Below, in pieces: positions 24,200 to 35,046 of a stretch of DNA of 64,000 nt. Position 1 is the stretch's first letter. Every line of letters begins with the position of its first letter. The stretch is from the NCBI RefSeq assembly GCF_900476105.1, contig NZ_LS991951.1:768214-832213 (forward strand), given 5' to 3'. The position numbers were made by a program, and so were the translations under genes. The notes beneath the pieces were generated by a model. It was not told the origin of the DNA and searched no databases. It saw only the letters and a list, made by a program, of their open reading frames with translations. The stretch comes from Mycoplasmopsis edwardii (GTDB lineage: Bacteria; Bacillota_I; Bacilli_A; Mycoplasmatales; Metamycoplasmataceae).

Positions 24200-26542
24200 T
24201 TACTCCTTTAACATGAACTCTAAATTAGTAATAATTTTTTTTGTGCTTAAGAACTCTTTTAGGAAAATTTTTGAGTATATTTCTTCAAATTTTGAAAAAA
24301 TTACTAATTTTTTAATTGCTCTTGAAGCTGCAGTATAAACAAGTTTTCTACTCAACATCCTTGAATGATCTGGATGAACAACAAAAATAGCACATTCTAT
24401 TTCACTACCTTGGAATTTATGGACAGTGACTGCATAAGCAAGTTTAATTTCTGTTTTAAATTCATCTTTTTTGTATGAAATTATTTTTGAACTACCTAAG
24501 CTTTCAAATCTAACATCAATAACTTCTTTTTCTTTGTTATCTTCAATTACGGTTTTTATTTTTTCGATATACCCTATATCACCGTTAGCAATCCCTTGTT
24601 CGTGTCTATTTACCAATTGAATTACTTTGTCATTCACTCTAAATGAATATTCTTGTTCATTTATTTTATATTTGAATACTTCTTGACCATTTGGATTATA
24701 CGCGTTTTGGATTGTTTTGTTAATTTTATCAATTCCGTAGTTTCCTCTATATATTGGACAAAGTATTATTGCGTTTTCAATTCCATAAATCTTTACTTTT
24801 TCTAAAAATAAATTAGCAATATCTTCCTGGAAATTGTTATAAATTAACATTTCAATATTTTTTTGTTTCAAAGAGTTTGCATATGTATCAGCAAATTTTG
24901 GGTATATTTTGTCTTTGAATTCATTAAGCTCAAATGATAAATCTTTAATATTTTTGTTTTTTAAATATTCAAAAACTTTTTTATTATGTTCTTCATTTTC
25001 AAAGTTACCTAAGTCATTAATTAAATGAATGTATTCTATAATTTCCGAACTCTCTGATCTAAAGTTTTCTGTTAAATACTCAACTGCAAACACGTTTGAC
25101 TTAATGAGGTTATGTAATAAGTCACCTGGGCCTATAGCTGGTAATTGGTCAACATCACCTACAAAAATAATTTTCTGAAGATTGCTACAATTTTTAAGTA
25201 ATAAATAAAAAATATTAATATTGACCATACTAAATTCATCAATTATTAAAAATTTTAACTTTTCAAATTCTTCAGGATCTTTTAATACAACTTCATATTC
25301 TGTCGGTATATTTAGAAAACTATGTATTGTTCTAGCGAAAAATTTATTTTTAACTGTTAAGTTGGATGCAGCTCTACCTGTTGGTGTTAAAACAATAAAA
25401 TCATCTCCGTACTTATATCCATTTTCTTTAAATGTGTCATGCATGTGTTTTATTAAATTACTTTTACCTGTTCCTGGACCGCCGGTTACAATTGTTATAT
25501 TATTTCTTAAAAATAAATGATATGCATTCCTTTGTTTGTCTGAAAGATACTTTAATTCACTACTTGGTATCGAGTTTAAAATGATCGGATCTTTTGAATT
25601 GATATCTTTTAAAGTTAAAGCGATGTCATTCTCTTTTAAAAACATTTCTTTTCTACAAATATAATTATTTTCATTGATTAATTCTTCTTTTTTAACCATA
25701 TAGTTTAAGAAGTCTTTTAATATATTTGTTTTAACTTCATAACTTAATTCACGTTCAAGAGCCATTAATAATTCTGTTACGTAAATATAAGTTGAGTTGT
25801 TTTCTTCTAACTTAATAAATGTTACATATAAAAATGCTTCAAGTCTTTCAAATGATTCTTTGCTTCAACCGAGTGCTAACGCAAAAGTATCAACATCTTT
25901 TAATGGTAATTTATTAAGTAAAAACAATTTATATGGGTTATTTGATTTAAAGTGACTAGTATAATCTTTTAATGATGGATATAATTTAGTAATTTCATTA
26001 TAAATGTTCTGGATTTTATTCAATTCAAAAAAGAATAAGTCTTCATCAATTAAATCATCTTCACCAATTAACGCTAAAATTTTTTCTTCATTTTCTTTAT
26101 AGGTCTTATAAATATTTTCTTTTTGTGTGTGATTTAAAAAAACCGCGTAATCATTATCCATTAGTTTTCCAACATGAACATCATGAAAGAACCCCTTGAA
26201 TGTAAAGGTTTTGTTAATTTTATCTATCGCAGCAAAACCGACCTTGGGAACTTCCTTTAGATATCGGAATAATTCCATTTCTCTATCGATCTCTTTTGGT
26301 TTTGAGTAATAGTTAACTAAAATATATGTTTTTTGAGATGATTGTCTTGTTGATTTAGTGACAATGAAGTTATAATCTGCGAATAAATTAGGTATGTTTT
26401 TTACAGCATAAATAATCTTTTTTTCTTTTTTATCTGTTTCAACCATTAACAAAGCTCACCCTTGTTCATTGTTACCTTTCAGTGTTTTTATCGCTCTACC
26501 AACAATGAGTTCTTCACCCTCTTTTAGTACTAAATTTTCCAT
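24200..26542 (-). CDS. recD2: RecD2-like SF1 DNA helicase
   Basis: A 780-residue helicase; stop codon two bases before pth. The N-terminal part (about residues 1-300) contains an OB-like start and helical segments as in RecD2. The helicase core starts with NAYHLFLRNNITIVTGGPGT followed by GKSN (Walker A near residue 350), then FLIIDEFSMVN (motif II), FVGDVDQLPAIGPGDLL (motif III), and late AYAVTVHKFQGSE and LVYTAASRA (motifs V and VI). In bacteria without RecBC, RecD2 acts in replication-fork maintenance and repair. ATG 26542 has no clear ribosome site, and TATAAT on the minus strand lies ten bases upstream. It diverges from dnaA across oriC. Confidence 0.9.
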
Positions 26543-26594
26543 AATATTTATTATTATAAATTAAAAATTTAATTATCTTCTAAATAAAATTTTA

Positions 26595-26760
26595 ATTGAG
26601 TTATTCACAACTTTATCCACAAGCAAATTACATAGTTATCCACAAGGTTATTAAATTTTTTTGTTACTTGTGAATAAACATATAAAAAGTACTAGAATAT
26701 AGGGTTGAAAGTTGTTAATAAATTGTTAATAAATATGTATTTATTGTGAATAAATAACAA
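26595..26760. other. oriC: oriC: DnaA-box cluster
   Basis: Upstream of dnaA lie consensus DnaA boxes: TTATTCACAA at 26601-26610, TTATCCACAA at 26613-26622 and 26636-26645, and reverse-strand copies TTGTGAATAA at 26668-26677 and 26744-26753. Two weaker forms TTGTTAATAA are at 26712-26721 and 26723-26732. An AT-rich stretch follows up to dnaA. Divergent genes (recD2-like to the left, dnaA to the right) flank the cluster, as expected at a replication origin. Confidence 0.88.
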
Positions 26761-26810
26761 GTTAATGATTTGTTTAAATATAACTAGAAAATATGGGTTA
26801 AAATTATATT

Positions 26811-28196
26811 ATGAATAATGATACAAACAAAATAGTTAACAATCAATTAAAATCAAGTGAACTTAAAAAATATTTCATGACTGTTATAACTGATAATATG
26901 ATTTATCAAAACTTTTTTAAAGATGTTCAAGTTGTTGATTACACTCAAAATGAAGTTATATTATCTTTTATGTGATATAGTGAAGAAAACGCAATGATTT
27001 ATAACAACTTATTCAAAGAAACATTAGTTCAAGGAATATCTGATGTTTTTGGAAAAGATTTTAAATATAGAATTATAACAACAGAAGAAGCTAATTCATA
27101 TAACAAATCACAAACACAAGTTGCTGATAAAATAATTAAGCAAAATAAAGTATTTTTTAATAATAAGTATTCTGAAAATTTAACATTTGATACATATTTA
27201 GTTAGTGATTTTAATAAAGAAACCACAAATATTTGCAGGGATATAGCTGAAGGTAAAACTGATCTTAATATTTTATTTATTTCAGGGGCTTCAGGGATTG
27301 GTAAAACACATTTATTAACTGCTATAGGTAATAGATTTGAAGAGTTAGGCAAGAAATCCATATATATTAATCCAATTATATTTAATAAAAAGATTTTAGT
27401 TGCTTTACAAGAAAATAACCCAGGGTTTATTTCTAAAATATTAAACACTTTAACCTCTGCTGATATTGTTTTGTTTGATGATTTTCAAATTTTTGGAGAT
27501 GGTCAGAAAAAACAAACCAAGAATTTTATATATCAAATTATTGATGCTAGAATGCAAAGCAACAAACCTACAGTTATATCTTCTGAATCTGATATTAGGG
27601 ATATTGAAGCTAATTTTGAGGAAAGATTAATTACAAGGATTCAATCTGGATTTTTAACAAAAATAAAAAACCCTAACGAAACAGAGTACAAAGATTTATT
27701 GGAATTTTTACTAGAGAAAAACGATGTGGATCCCAACATTGTTGATGATGAATCAAAAGAATTTTTAGTGAAAGAATTCTCTAATTCAATTAGAACAATT
27801 TTGGGTGTTGTTCAAAAAGTTAAGTATTATAAAGAAGACTTAGTCAACGCAACATATGCATATAGTGTTGTTAAAAATATATTTAAAGATCAGTTTTCGT
27901 TACCGACTAATGCAACTCCAGATTTAATTATTAAAAAAGTTTCTTCTTGCTATAAGGTAAGTACAAGAGAAATCATTGGTAAAACTAGAAAAAAAGAAAT
28001 CGTTATAGCAAGACATATTTGCATCATATTGATGGATAACTTATTAAACATGTCCTCAACTGAAATTGGTAAAGTTTTAAACAAAGATCACACCACAGTT
28101 TTAAATGCCCTTAAAAAATCAAAAAACGAAGGGTCTGATTCATCAATTAAATTAGCTATAAACCAAATAAAACGAGAGATACGCACAAGTAAATAA
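26811..28196 (+). CDS. dnaA: Chromosomal replication initiator protein DnaA
   Basis: A 461-residue initiator. Domain I covers about residues 1-85; the AAA+ domain holds Walker A GASGIGKTHLL and Walker B IVLFDDFQIFGDGQK; the C-terminal helix-turn-helix carries the DnaA signature ending NKDHTTVLNALKK, which contacts the boxes lying just upstream. I chose ATG 26811, upstream of the Met at 26994, because domain I (LKSSELKKYFMTVITDN) is then complete across a TGA codon read as Trp. A TAAAAT lies six bases before this ATG and there is no ribosome site, so the mRNA may be leaderless. Confidence 0.97.
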
Positions 28197-28337
28197 CATT
28201 TATTTAATAAGATAATTAAGATGTGAATTATTAAGAAAAGTTAAAAATTAATGTAAATTTGTTTAAAAAATTAACTTTTTAAAAGTTACTCACATTATTA
28301 ACACCTATTAACATTATTAATATTTAGGAGGATTTTT
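28197..28337. other. dnaA-dnaN intergenic region
   Basis: 141 AT-rich bases with several TTATTAACA-like and ATTAACA-like repeats (28294-28322) and an inverted repeat TTAACTTTTT/AAAAGTTA near 28269-28287. No perfect DnaA box. It may hold the dnaN promoter or be part of the origin. A strong AGGAGG ribosome site at its end serves dnaN. Confidence 0.4.
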
Positions 28338-29462
28338 ATGAAATTTACAATTTCAAAAAACTTAATAGAAAGTACTATTGAATTTCTTTCATCTTTTGTT
28401 GATAACATTGATTCTTTTTTACCGTTTAGAGGTATTTATATTGAAATAGATAACAACGAAGTAACATTCATTGGTGGTAGTTCTAGCATAGCTGCAAAGA
28501 AAACAATTAAAATAGATGAAAAAAATATTAAATTAGATCAAACAGGAAGAATTTTAATAAATACACAAATTCTTAAGAATTTAATTAAAAAATTTGAAAA
28601 AGAAATTACTTTTATTAAAAATGACAGAACATTAGAAGTATTCGAAAATAAAACAAAATACACATTAACTTTATTAGATGAAACAAAATATCCTCATTTT
28701 AATTTTTCTGTTTCAGACACAAAAGTTAAAATCAAATCAAAAGATTTTTCAGAGGCTTTAAACAATGCTTACATCTCTTCTAATTTAGGACAAGATAAAA
28801 ACCTTAGTTTAACAACTAATCCTGTTACTAAATTTATCAATCTTAAATCTGAAGATAAATTGTTAAGATTCACATCAACTGATACATTTAGATTGTCTAC
28901 ACATGTTATTGATATCGAAACTGACTTAAATATTGATGTAAATATTGATAATAAAAACTTTAAAAAACTATACAATAAAGAAATGCCTGAATTTATCGAC
29001 TTATTTTTTGGAAGTAACAGAATTGGTATTTCTTACCACGAGACAGTTATTTTTACTCATACATCAAACATTAAATATATTGATATTTCAAAACTTTTAG
29101 AATTCGATAAAAAAAGATTTATTAAAATTAAAAAAGATGAATTATCAAAAGTTATTAATAAAACAGTTTTTGCGGTAGCTGATAAAGTTAAAAGACTTGA
29201 ACTTTCAATATCAGAAAAAGAGATAAAAGCAACATTTGAAGTTCCTGAAATAGGGGTATCTGAATTTATGACAACTGACTTCGAATACACTGGATTATCA
29301 TTCGAAATGGATATAAACTGAATCTTTTTAAAAGATGCGATTAGTGCTTTTAATTCAGAATTTATTTACCTATATATTAATGATGAAGGAAATAAAATTT
29401 ACATTTTAGAAGACGATAACACCAATAACATTCAATTATTAACACCTATTAGGAAGTATTAA
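28338..29462 (+). CDS. dnaN: DNA polymerase III subunit beta (sliding clamp)
   Basis: A 374-residue clamp that tethers the replicase to DNA. It starts MKFTISKNLIESTIEFLSSF after an AGGAGG ribosome site, has the three-domain length normal for the family, and ends with the typical C-terminal NIQLLTPIRKY (compare the usual LMPIR motif of the binding pocket). A TGA at 29319 is read as Trp. Sits directly after dnaA as in most bacteria; its TAA overlaps the next ATG. Confidence 0.96.
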
Positions 29463-29668
29463 TGGTAATTAAAATCAACACAGAATCTATCAAAATTTCT
29501 CAATTATTAAAATTGGCAAGAATAACAGATACAGGCGGAGCAGCAAAATATTTCCTTCAAGAAAATGAAGTTATGTTGAATGGTAAAAGAATTGAATCAA
29601 AAAGTACAAAAATAAGACAAAACGATATTGTATGAATTAACAATGAAACAGTTTTAGAAGTAGAATAA
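29462..29668 (+). CDS. yaaA: S4-domain RNA-binding protein (YaaA/RlbA-like)
   Basis: A 68-residue protein made of a single S4 fold: ISQLLKLARITDTGGAAKYF, then EVMLNGKRIESKSTKIR and NDIVWINNETVLEV. In Bacillus subtilis the equivalent gene lies in the same place, between dnaN and recF, and its product is linked to ribosome assembly. Here recF is absent and rpsP follows. Coupled to dnaN by a TAATG overlap. Confidence 0.88.
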
Positions 29669-29693
29669 TGGGGTTATACTTCATTATTTTTTT
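29664..29693 (+). terminator. Terminator after dnaN operon
   Basis: Stem AATAATG / CATTATT (29664-29670, 29682-29688) followed by a T run; it includes the stop codon of the S4-domain gene. Confidence 0.6.
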
Positions 29694-29723
29694 AATTTTA
29701 TTTTTCATAAAACAATTTTAATG

Positions 29724-29729
29724 TATAAT
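29724..29729 (+). promoter_or_regulatory. -10 box of the rpsP-trmD-rplS operon
   Basis: TATAAT about 65 bases before the rpsP start codon, leaving a leader that contains a hairpin. Confidence 0.5.
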
Positions 29730-29748
29730 AACTTTGTATTTGAATAGT

Positions 29749-29768
29749 GTCAAGCAAAAGTGCTTGAC
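29749..29768 (+). promoter_or_regulatory. Leader hairpin before rpsP
   Basis: Inverted repeat GTCAAGC / GCTTGAC around an AAAAGT loop in the 5' leader, upstream of an AAGGAG ribosome site. It lacks a T run, so it is not a typical terminator. Possible site for ribosomal-protein feedback or RNA stability. Confidence 0.45.
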
Positions 29769-29794
29769 AGAAAAAATAAAAATAAGGAGAACAT

Positions 29795-30022
29795 ATGGTA
29801 AAAATTAGATTAAAAAGAATGGGGAGCAAATTCAGACCAGTTTACAAAATTGTTGCTGCTGATGCGAGAGCTCCACGTGATGGAAAATTCATCGAAGCTT
29901 TAGGACACTACAACCCTAACTCAAAAGAACTTGTTTTAAATAGAGAATTAGTTGATAAATGACTTTCACAAGGTGCAAAACCTACTGATACTGTTGCTAA
30001 TTTATTAAAAAAACAAAAATAA
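29795..30022 (+). CDS. rpsP: 30S ribosomal protein S16
   Basis: A 75-residue protein beginning [20 protein letters not shown] and containing [19 protein letters not shown], both diagnostic of S16. It has an AAGGAG ribosome site. First gene of rpsP-trmD-rplS, a widely conserved order (rimM is missing between rpsP and trmD here). One TGA is read as Trp. Confidence 0.97.
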
Positions 30023-30033
30023 GCTTTTAATAT

Positions 30034-30717
30034 ATGAAAATTAATTTCTTAACTATATTTCCAAATTATATAGAACCATTAAAAAATGAAAGTGTTATCA
30101 AAAAAGCAATTGATAAAAAAATCATTGATATAAATGTTGTTGATTTCAGAGAATTTTCAAAAAGTAAACACAGAAAAGTTGATGATGAGATATATGGTGG
30201 TGGCCATGGTCTATTACTTCAAATAGAACCAATTGACTTAGCTCTTGATAGTTTGGTTGACAGAGGTGGATATAAGGTATTAGTATCTCCTCAAGGCAAG
30301 AGATTTGACCAACAAAAAGCTAATGAACTTTCCAAACTTAAGCAAATCACTTTTATATGTGGTAGATATGAAGGGTTTGATGAAAGGATTGTTGAATTAG
30401 TGGATGAAGAAATATCAATTGGAGATTTTGTTCTTACTGGCGGCGAATTACCTGCTATGGCAATGGCTGATAGTGTAATAAGATTAGTTGATGGTGTGAT
30501 AAAAGTAGAGTCACACGAAAATGATTCATTTCAAAATCAAGGATTATTAGACTACCCACAATATACAAGGCCGCGTGAATACAAGGGAATGAGAGTGCCT
30601 GAAGTATTATTTAATGGAAATCACAAAGAAATTGATGAATGAAAGAAAAAAGCTCAATGAGAAAAAACATTGAAGAATCGTCCAGATATAATTGAAAGGA
30701 TAAAAAATGAGAAATAG
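30034..30717 (+). CDS. trmD: tRNA (guanine-N1)-methyltransferase
   Basis: A 227-residue enzyme that makes m1G37 in tRNAs to prevent frameshifting. The SPOUT knot region is visible as [16 protein letters not shown] and [15 protein letters not shown], with [13 protein letters not shown] upstream and [20 protein letters not shown] in the C-terminal domain. Two TGA codons near the end are read as Trp; the true stop is TAG 30715-30717. It overlaps rplS by 11 bases. Confidence 0.97.
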
Positions 30718-31057
30718 ATTATTAGAATTAGTAGAAAAACCACAATTACGTACAGATTTACCTGAATTTAATACAGGTGATAATGTTAAAGTTCACGTTC
30801 GTATTCGTGAAGGTGAAAAAGAACGTATTCAGGTTTTTGAAGGTTTAGTTATCTCTAAAAAAGAATCAGGAACAAGAGAAAGTTTTACAGTTAGAAAAAT
30901 TTCTTATGGTGTTGGAGTTGAAAGAACATTCCCAGTTAACTCACCATTAATCGCACATATCGAAGTAACTCGTTCAAACAAAGTTCGTAGAAAAAGATTA
31001 TTCTACATGAGAGACCGTAAAGGTAAAAGTGCACGTCTTAAAGAAATTAAAAAATAA
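30707..31057 (+). CDS. rplS: 50S ribosomal protein L19
   Basis: A 116-residue protein with the L19 core [40 protein letters not shown] and [20 protein letters not shown]. The start ATG lies inside trmD with an AAAGGA site. Last gene of its operon, followed by a bidirectional terminator. Confidence 0.97.
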   Translation: MRNRLLELVEKPQLRTDLPEFNTGDNVKVHVRIREGEKERIQVFEGLVISKKESGTRESFTVRKISYGVGVERTFPVNSPLIAHIEVTRSNKVRRKRLFYMRDRKGKSARLKEIKK

Positions 31058-31073
31058 TAATGTTTTCCAATAT

Positions 31074-31107
31074 AAAAAGCATAAACAATTAAGTTTATGC
31101 TTTTTTA
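31074..31107. terminator. Bidirectional terminator, rplS / ligA
   Basis: Stem AAAAGCATAAAC / GTTTATGCTTTT with a six-base loop; it contains the ligA stop codon on the minus strand, so both converging genes use the same hairpin. Confidence 0.85.
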
Positions 31108-33080
31108 ATTAATTCATTAACTAGTTCGTTAAATTCTGTTTCGCTAATAACTTTAACACCTAGTTTAACAGCGCTAACCATTTTAGAAGTATTGGATACA
31201 TTATTGTTTGTTATTAAATAATTTACATTTTTAGATACACTTGAAGCAAGTTTACCGCCATACATTTTAATAAGTTCTTCATACTGACTTCTTGGTTTTT
31301 CTAACTTACCAGTAATAACAAAAGTTAAATTATTCAAGACTTGTACTTCATTATTATTTAATTTTTCTTCATATTCAAATATTTCATCGAGCTTTAATAA
31401 ATCATCTTTATTATTAGCTAAATACAATTTAATTTCACTAAGAATAGATTCACCAATTGTATTAATATTAAGAAGATCATCAAGGTTTAAATTGAGTAAC
31501 TCTTTAAATGAATTAACATAATCAGAAATTATTTCAGCCACTCTTAAACCTACATGTTTAATACCAACAGCGTATAAAACATTAAGGAATTTTGTTTTTC
31601 TAGATTCTTCAATTGAAATAAGGATTTTATTAATTCTTGCATCCTTAAATCCCTCTAATTCAAGTATTTGATCTTTAAATTTATTTAAGTTATAAATTGA
31701 AGCAAAATCACTTAACATTCCTTGTTGATAAAATAACGCAATATTTTTTTCAGCTAGTGTTTCAATATTAAGGGCTTTTTTGCTAGCAAAGTGAATGAGT
31801 TTTCTAATACGTTTTTCATTACATGATTCATTTAAACAAAATTGGTCCACTAGGTTATCGATATTTTCAAGTTTACTTTCGCAACTAGGACAATTAAGAA
31901 TTTTGTGATAATAATCATCAGAATTCTTTGTTTTTAATCCAGTAATTTTAGGGATGATTTCACCAGACTTAATTAAAGTGATTTCATCTCCAATATTAAT
32001 GTTTAAATCTTTAATAAACTCAGCATTATGCAATGTAGCTCTTTGTACAATTGTTTGAGCTAATTCTACTGGTTCAATTTCTCCAATATAACTTATTTTA
32101 CCTGTTCTTCCGACTGTTGGAATAATGTTTTTAATAATAGAACTTGCTTCTTCTGTTTCAAACTTAAAAGCAATAGCATATTTAGGAAATTTAGCTGTGA
32201 AACCAAAATTCTTTTGTTGTTCAAATGAATTAACCTTGATAACGAATCCATCACATTCAAAATTGTAAGAATCTTTATCAAATTTTTCAATTTTATTTCA
32301 AATTTGTTCGAAATCAAAAGCTTCTTGAATATATGTGTTGATTGGAAAACCAAGTTTATTTAACATTTTAATAGCTTCGGTTTGTTTCTTTATTCCGTTT
32401 TCTAATGGATCAACAACATCGTAAATAATTGCTGAAAGATTTCTTTCCTTAATATTTTTGTTATCAAGTTGTTGAATTGATCCCGAAGCAGCGTTTCTAG
32501 GATTGGCAAAAGGTTTTTCGCCATTTTTTAAACGACTTTCATTGATCTTTTTAAATTCTGATTTAGGTAAGTAAATTTCACCTCTTACTTCAAGATTACC
32601 TTCAAAATCAATAACTTTAGGTATATCATTAATTTCTTTAATATTATTAGTTACATCGTTACCGATTAATCCTGTACCTCTAGTAACTGCTCTTACTAAT
32701 ATTCCGTCTTGATAATGCAATGAAATAGAAGCACCATCAATTTTTGGTTCTAAACTAAAACTTACATCCTTACCAACTTTAGCCACACAATCATTATAGA
32801 ATTTATTTACATCACCTTGAGAATAAGCTTTAGCAAGAGAAAGCATAGGTTTTTTATGAGTGTATTCATTGAATTCTTTAACAATATTTCCACCAACTTT
32901 TTTGGTTGGAGAATCGTTTAATACTAAATCAGGAAATTGTTGTTCTAGAATCTCTAGTTTTCTTAATTCAACATCATAAACATTATCGCTAACTGAAGGT
33001 TCTGAAAGTACATAATATTCATGATTTCACTTATTGATTTTGTTTGTTAATTCTTTGATTTTTTCTTTTATATTATTCAT
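31095..33080 (-). CDS. ligA: NAD-dependent DNA ligase
   Basis: A 661-residue ligase that joins Okazaki fragments. The N-terminal Ia domain is followed by the adenylation motif EPKIDGASISL with the catalytic Lys, the motifs GEIYLPKSEF and NPRNAASGSIQQLD, the OB fold with QTIVQRATLHNAEF, a four-cysteine zinc finger (CPSC ... CLNESC), helix-hairpin-helix repeats, and a C-terminal BRCT domain (LTFVITGKLEKPRSQYEELI). Full length for the family. A TGA in the middle is read as Trp. Faces rplS; tsaD lies upstream on the same strand. Confidence 0.97.
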
Positions 33081-33138
33081 AATTATCCCTAAATAAATGT
33101 TTATTTATAATTAGATTTTACTCCATTTTAATGAATTT

Positions 33139-33161
33139 AAAAATCACTATTAAGTGATTTT
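33139..33161 (-). terminator. Terminator after tsaD
   Basis: Stem AAAATCACT / AGTGATTTT with an ATTA loop and T run on the minus strand, at the tsaD stop codon. Confidence 0.75.
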
Positions 33162-34096
33162 TATTTATTTTTCTTAATTAAATTTAAGTACGCTGTTTGT
33201 GCTATCATTGCACCATTATCGGTTGTGTATTTAAAATCTGGTATTATTGTGTTATTATGCAATTTGATAAATTCTTCTCTTAATTTTTTATTAGCACTAA
33301 CACCACCACCTAAAACTAATGTTTCAACATCATATTCTTCGAGTGCTGACTTAGTTTTTTCTATTAAGTATTCAACAGCAACTTTTTGGAAAGAAGCAGC
33401 AATTTGCTCTTTGTTTATTTCTAAATCTTTCATTTTAGATTGATTTATTAAGTTTAGAATTTGTGTTTTTAAACCACTAAAAGAAAAGTCATATTTTCCT
33501 TGAGTGTGAGGTTTAGTAAATTTTAAATATTCACCATGATAATTTGAATAAATTTTATCAATTATAGGTCCGCCCGGAAAACCTAATTCAAGTTTGTTTG
33601 ATACTTTATCATAAGCTTCTCCAACTGCATCATCAAGTGTTTCACCTATAATTTCAATTTGATCAACATCTTTTGCATAAAGCAATTGAGTATGACCTCC
33701 GGAAACTAATAAACATAAAGCAGGAAAAGTAATTTTGTTTGTTAAAGTTGAAGATAAAAAGTGACCTTCAAGGTGGTTGATAGGAATTAAGGGTTTGTTC
33801 AATGCTACAGATAATGCGTTTGCAAATAATTCACCAATTTGAAGAGACCCTATTAAGCCGGGTTCCTTTGTATATGCGATGTAGTTGATTTTTGATAAAT
33901 CATATTTTTTTAATATAAGTTCTTGAATGATTGAGATGTTTTTGACATGTTCTCTTGAAGCAAGTTCAGGAATAGTTCCACCAAATTCTTTAAAAATATC
34001 TATTTGTGAATAAGTTCACATATCTAAAACTTTTTCATCTTCTAATATAGCGATAGATGTATCATCGTGAGAAGTTTCAATACCTAAAATAAGCAT
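33161..34096 (-). CDS. tsaD: tRNA N6-threonylcarbamoyladenosine synthase, TsaD subunit
   Basis: A 311-residue member of the Kae1/TsaD family that transfers the threonylcarbamoyl group to A37 of ANN-decoding tRNAs. N-terminal LILGIETSHDDTSIAI, the metal-binding INHLEGH histidines, LLVSGGHTQLLY and the late LVLGGGVSANKKLR are all present. One TGA is read as Trp. Its ATG overlaps the tsaB stop (TAATG), and tsaE lies just upstream, so three subunits of the t6A complex are made together. Confidence 0.96.
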
Positions 34097-34653
34097 TATT
34101 TACCCCCTATTTGAGGTTTTTTAATATAAAAAGGTTGAATATTGATTAAATTATTTTCTTTCTTAAATATATTTTTAGTTTTAAAAAAGTTTTTAATAAG
34201 TTTTTCAAAATCATATTCTATTAATTCATTTTCTTTATCAATAACTTGAACTTTATTTAAATAATCACCTTTAGTAAAATCTGTGTAGCTTAAATGATAA
34301 ACCTTTGAACCTTGAGCATCCAAATAAAAATCATTAGAATCATTTTTGATAATATTAACTAACTCAAAAGTGTTAGTGGTATAAAACTCTTGGTTCTGTA
34401 ACATCGCTATTGTTCTTAAATAAATAAGAGAAGATCTTACACCTGTAAAATATCCGGGTCCTAAATTTGTATAAAAACCATTAATATCTATTGTTTTGAT
34501 ATTGTTCTTTTCTAAAATATTTTTAAATTCTGAAATTATTAAATCAACTTTCTTTTTATGTTTTCTAATTAAGGTGTAATCAATTATATTAAAATCATGA
34601 TCAAATAAGATAAGAAGAAAATCACTGCTTGAGGTGTCTAAAAATATATTCAT
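34096..34653 (-). CDS. tsaB: t6A complex subunit TsaB
   Basis: A 185-residue protein of the ASKHA fold: MNIFLDTSSSDFLLILFDHD and the YTNLGPGYFTGVRSSLIYLR loop are typical of TsaB. It binds TsaD and supports t6A synthesis. Overlaps tsaE and tsaD by TAATG junctions on each side. Confidence 0.92.
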   Translation of the reverse strand: MNIFLDTSSSDFLLILFDHDFNIIDYTLIRKHKKKVDLIISEFKNILEKNNIKTIDINGFYTNLGPGYFTGVRSSLIYLRTIAMLQNQEFYTTNTFELVNIIKNDSNDFYLDAQGSKVYHLSYTDFTKGDYLNKVQVIDKENELIEYDFEKLIKNFFKTKNIFKKENNLINIQPFYIKKPQIGGK

Positions 34654-35045
34654 TAATTAACCTCGATTCTATATGAGTGTGTATTATCCTTATTTAATTC
34701 ACAATTAATTACTATAACATTCTTAAAAGTTAAGTTATGTAAATTAGCTCATTCAATTGCTATTATATTATCATCAAAATAATCTTCGAATTCTTCAATA
34801 TCACCTTTATAGTTATATAAATCAATGTGAACTAAACCATCATATGTTTTCATGTAATTAAAAGAAGGAGAAGTTATGTTTTGTTTTATACCAATTTTTT
34901 TTGCTAATTCTTTAACAAAAGTAGTTTTACCCGCACCAAGGTCACCAATTAAATAAATGATTTTATGTTTTTTAATTTCATCAAATCATTCATCAAGAAT
35001 TAGGTTTAATTCTTTTGTGGATTTTAGATTGTATGTTTTACTCAT
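34653..35045 (-). CDS. tsaE: t6A complex ATPase TsaE
   Basis: A 130-residue P-loop ATPase with IIYLIGDLGAGKTTFVKELA and the later ITSPSFNYMKTYDGLVHIDL segment, matching YjeE/TsaE, which regenerates the TsaB-TsaD complex. Two TGA codons are read as Trp (NLILDEWFDEI, IAIEWANL). Starts one base after the degV stop, so it is in the degV-tsaE-tsaB-tsaD unit. Confidence 0.93.
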
Positions 35046-35046
35046 G

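Noticed and set aside
27029..27448. Long minus-strand frame within dnaA, with similar frames opposite dnaN, eno, ftsH and tsaD
   Set aside because: These mirror the coding strand of well-identified genes and have biased composition typical of shadows.
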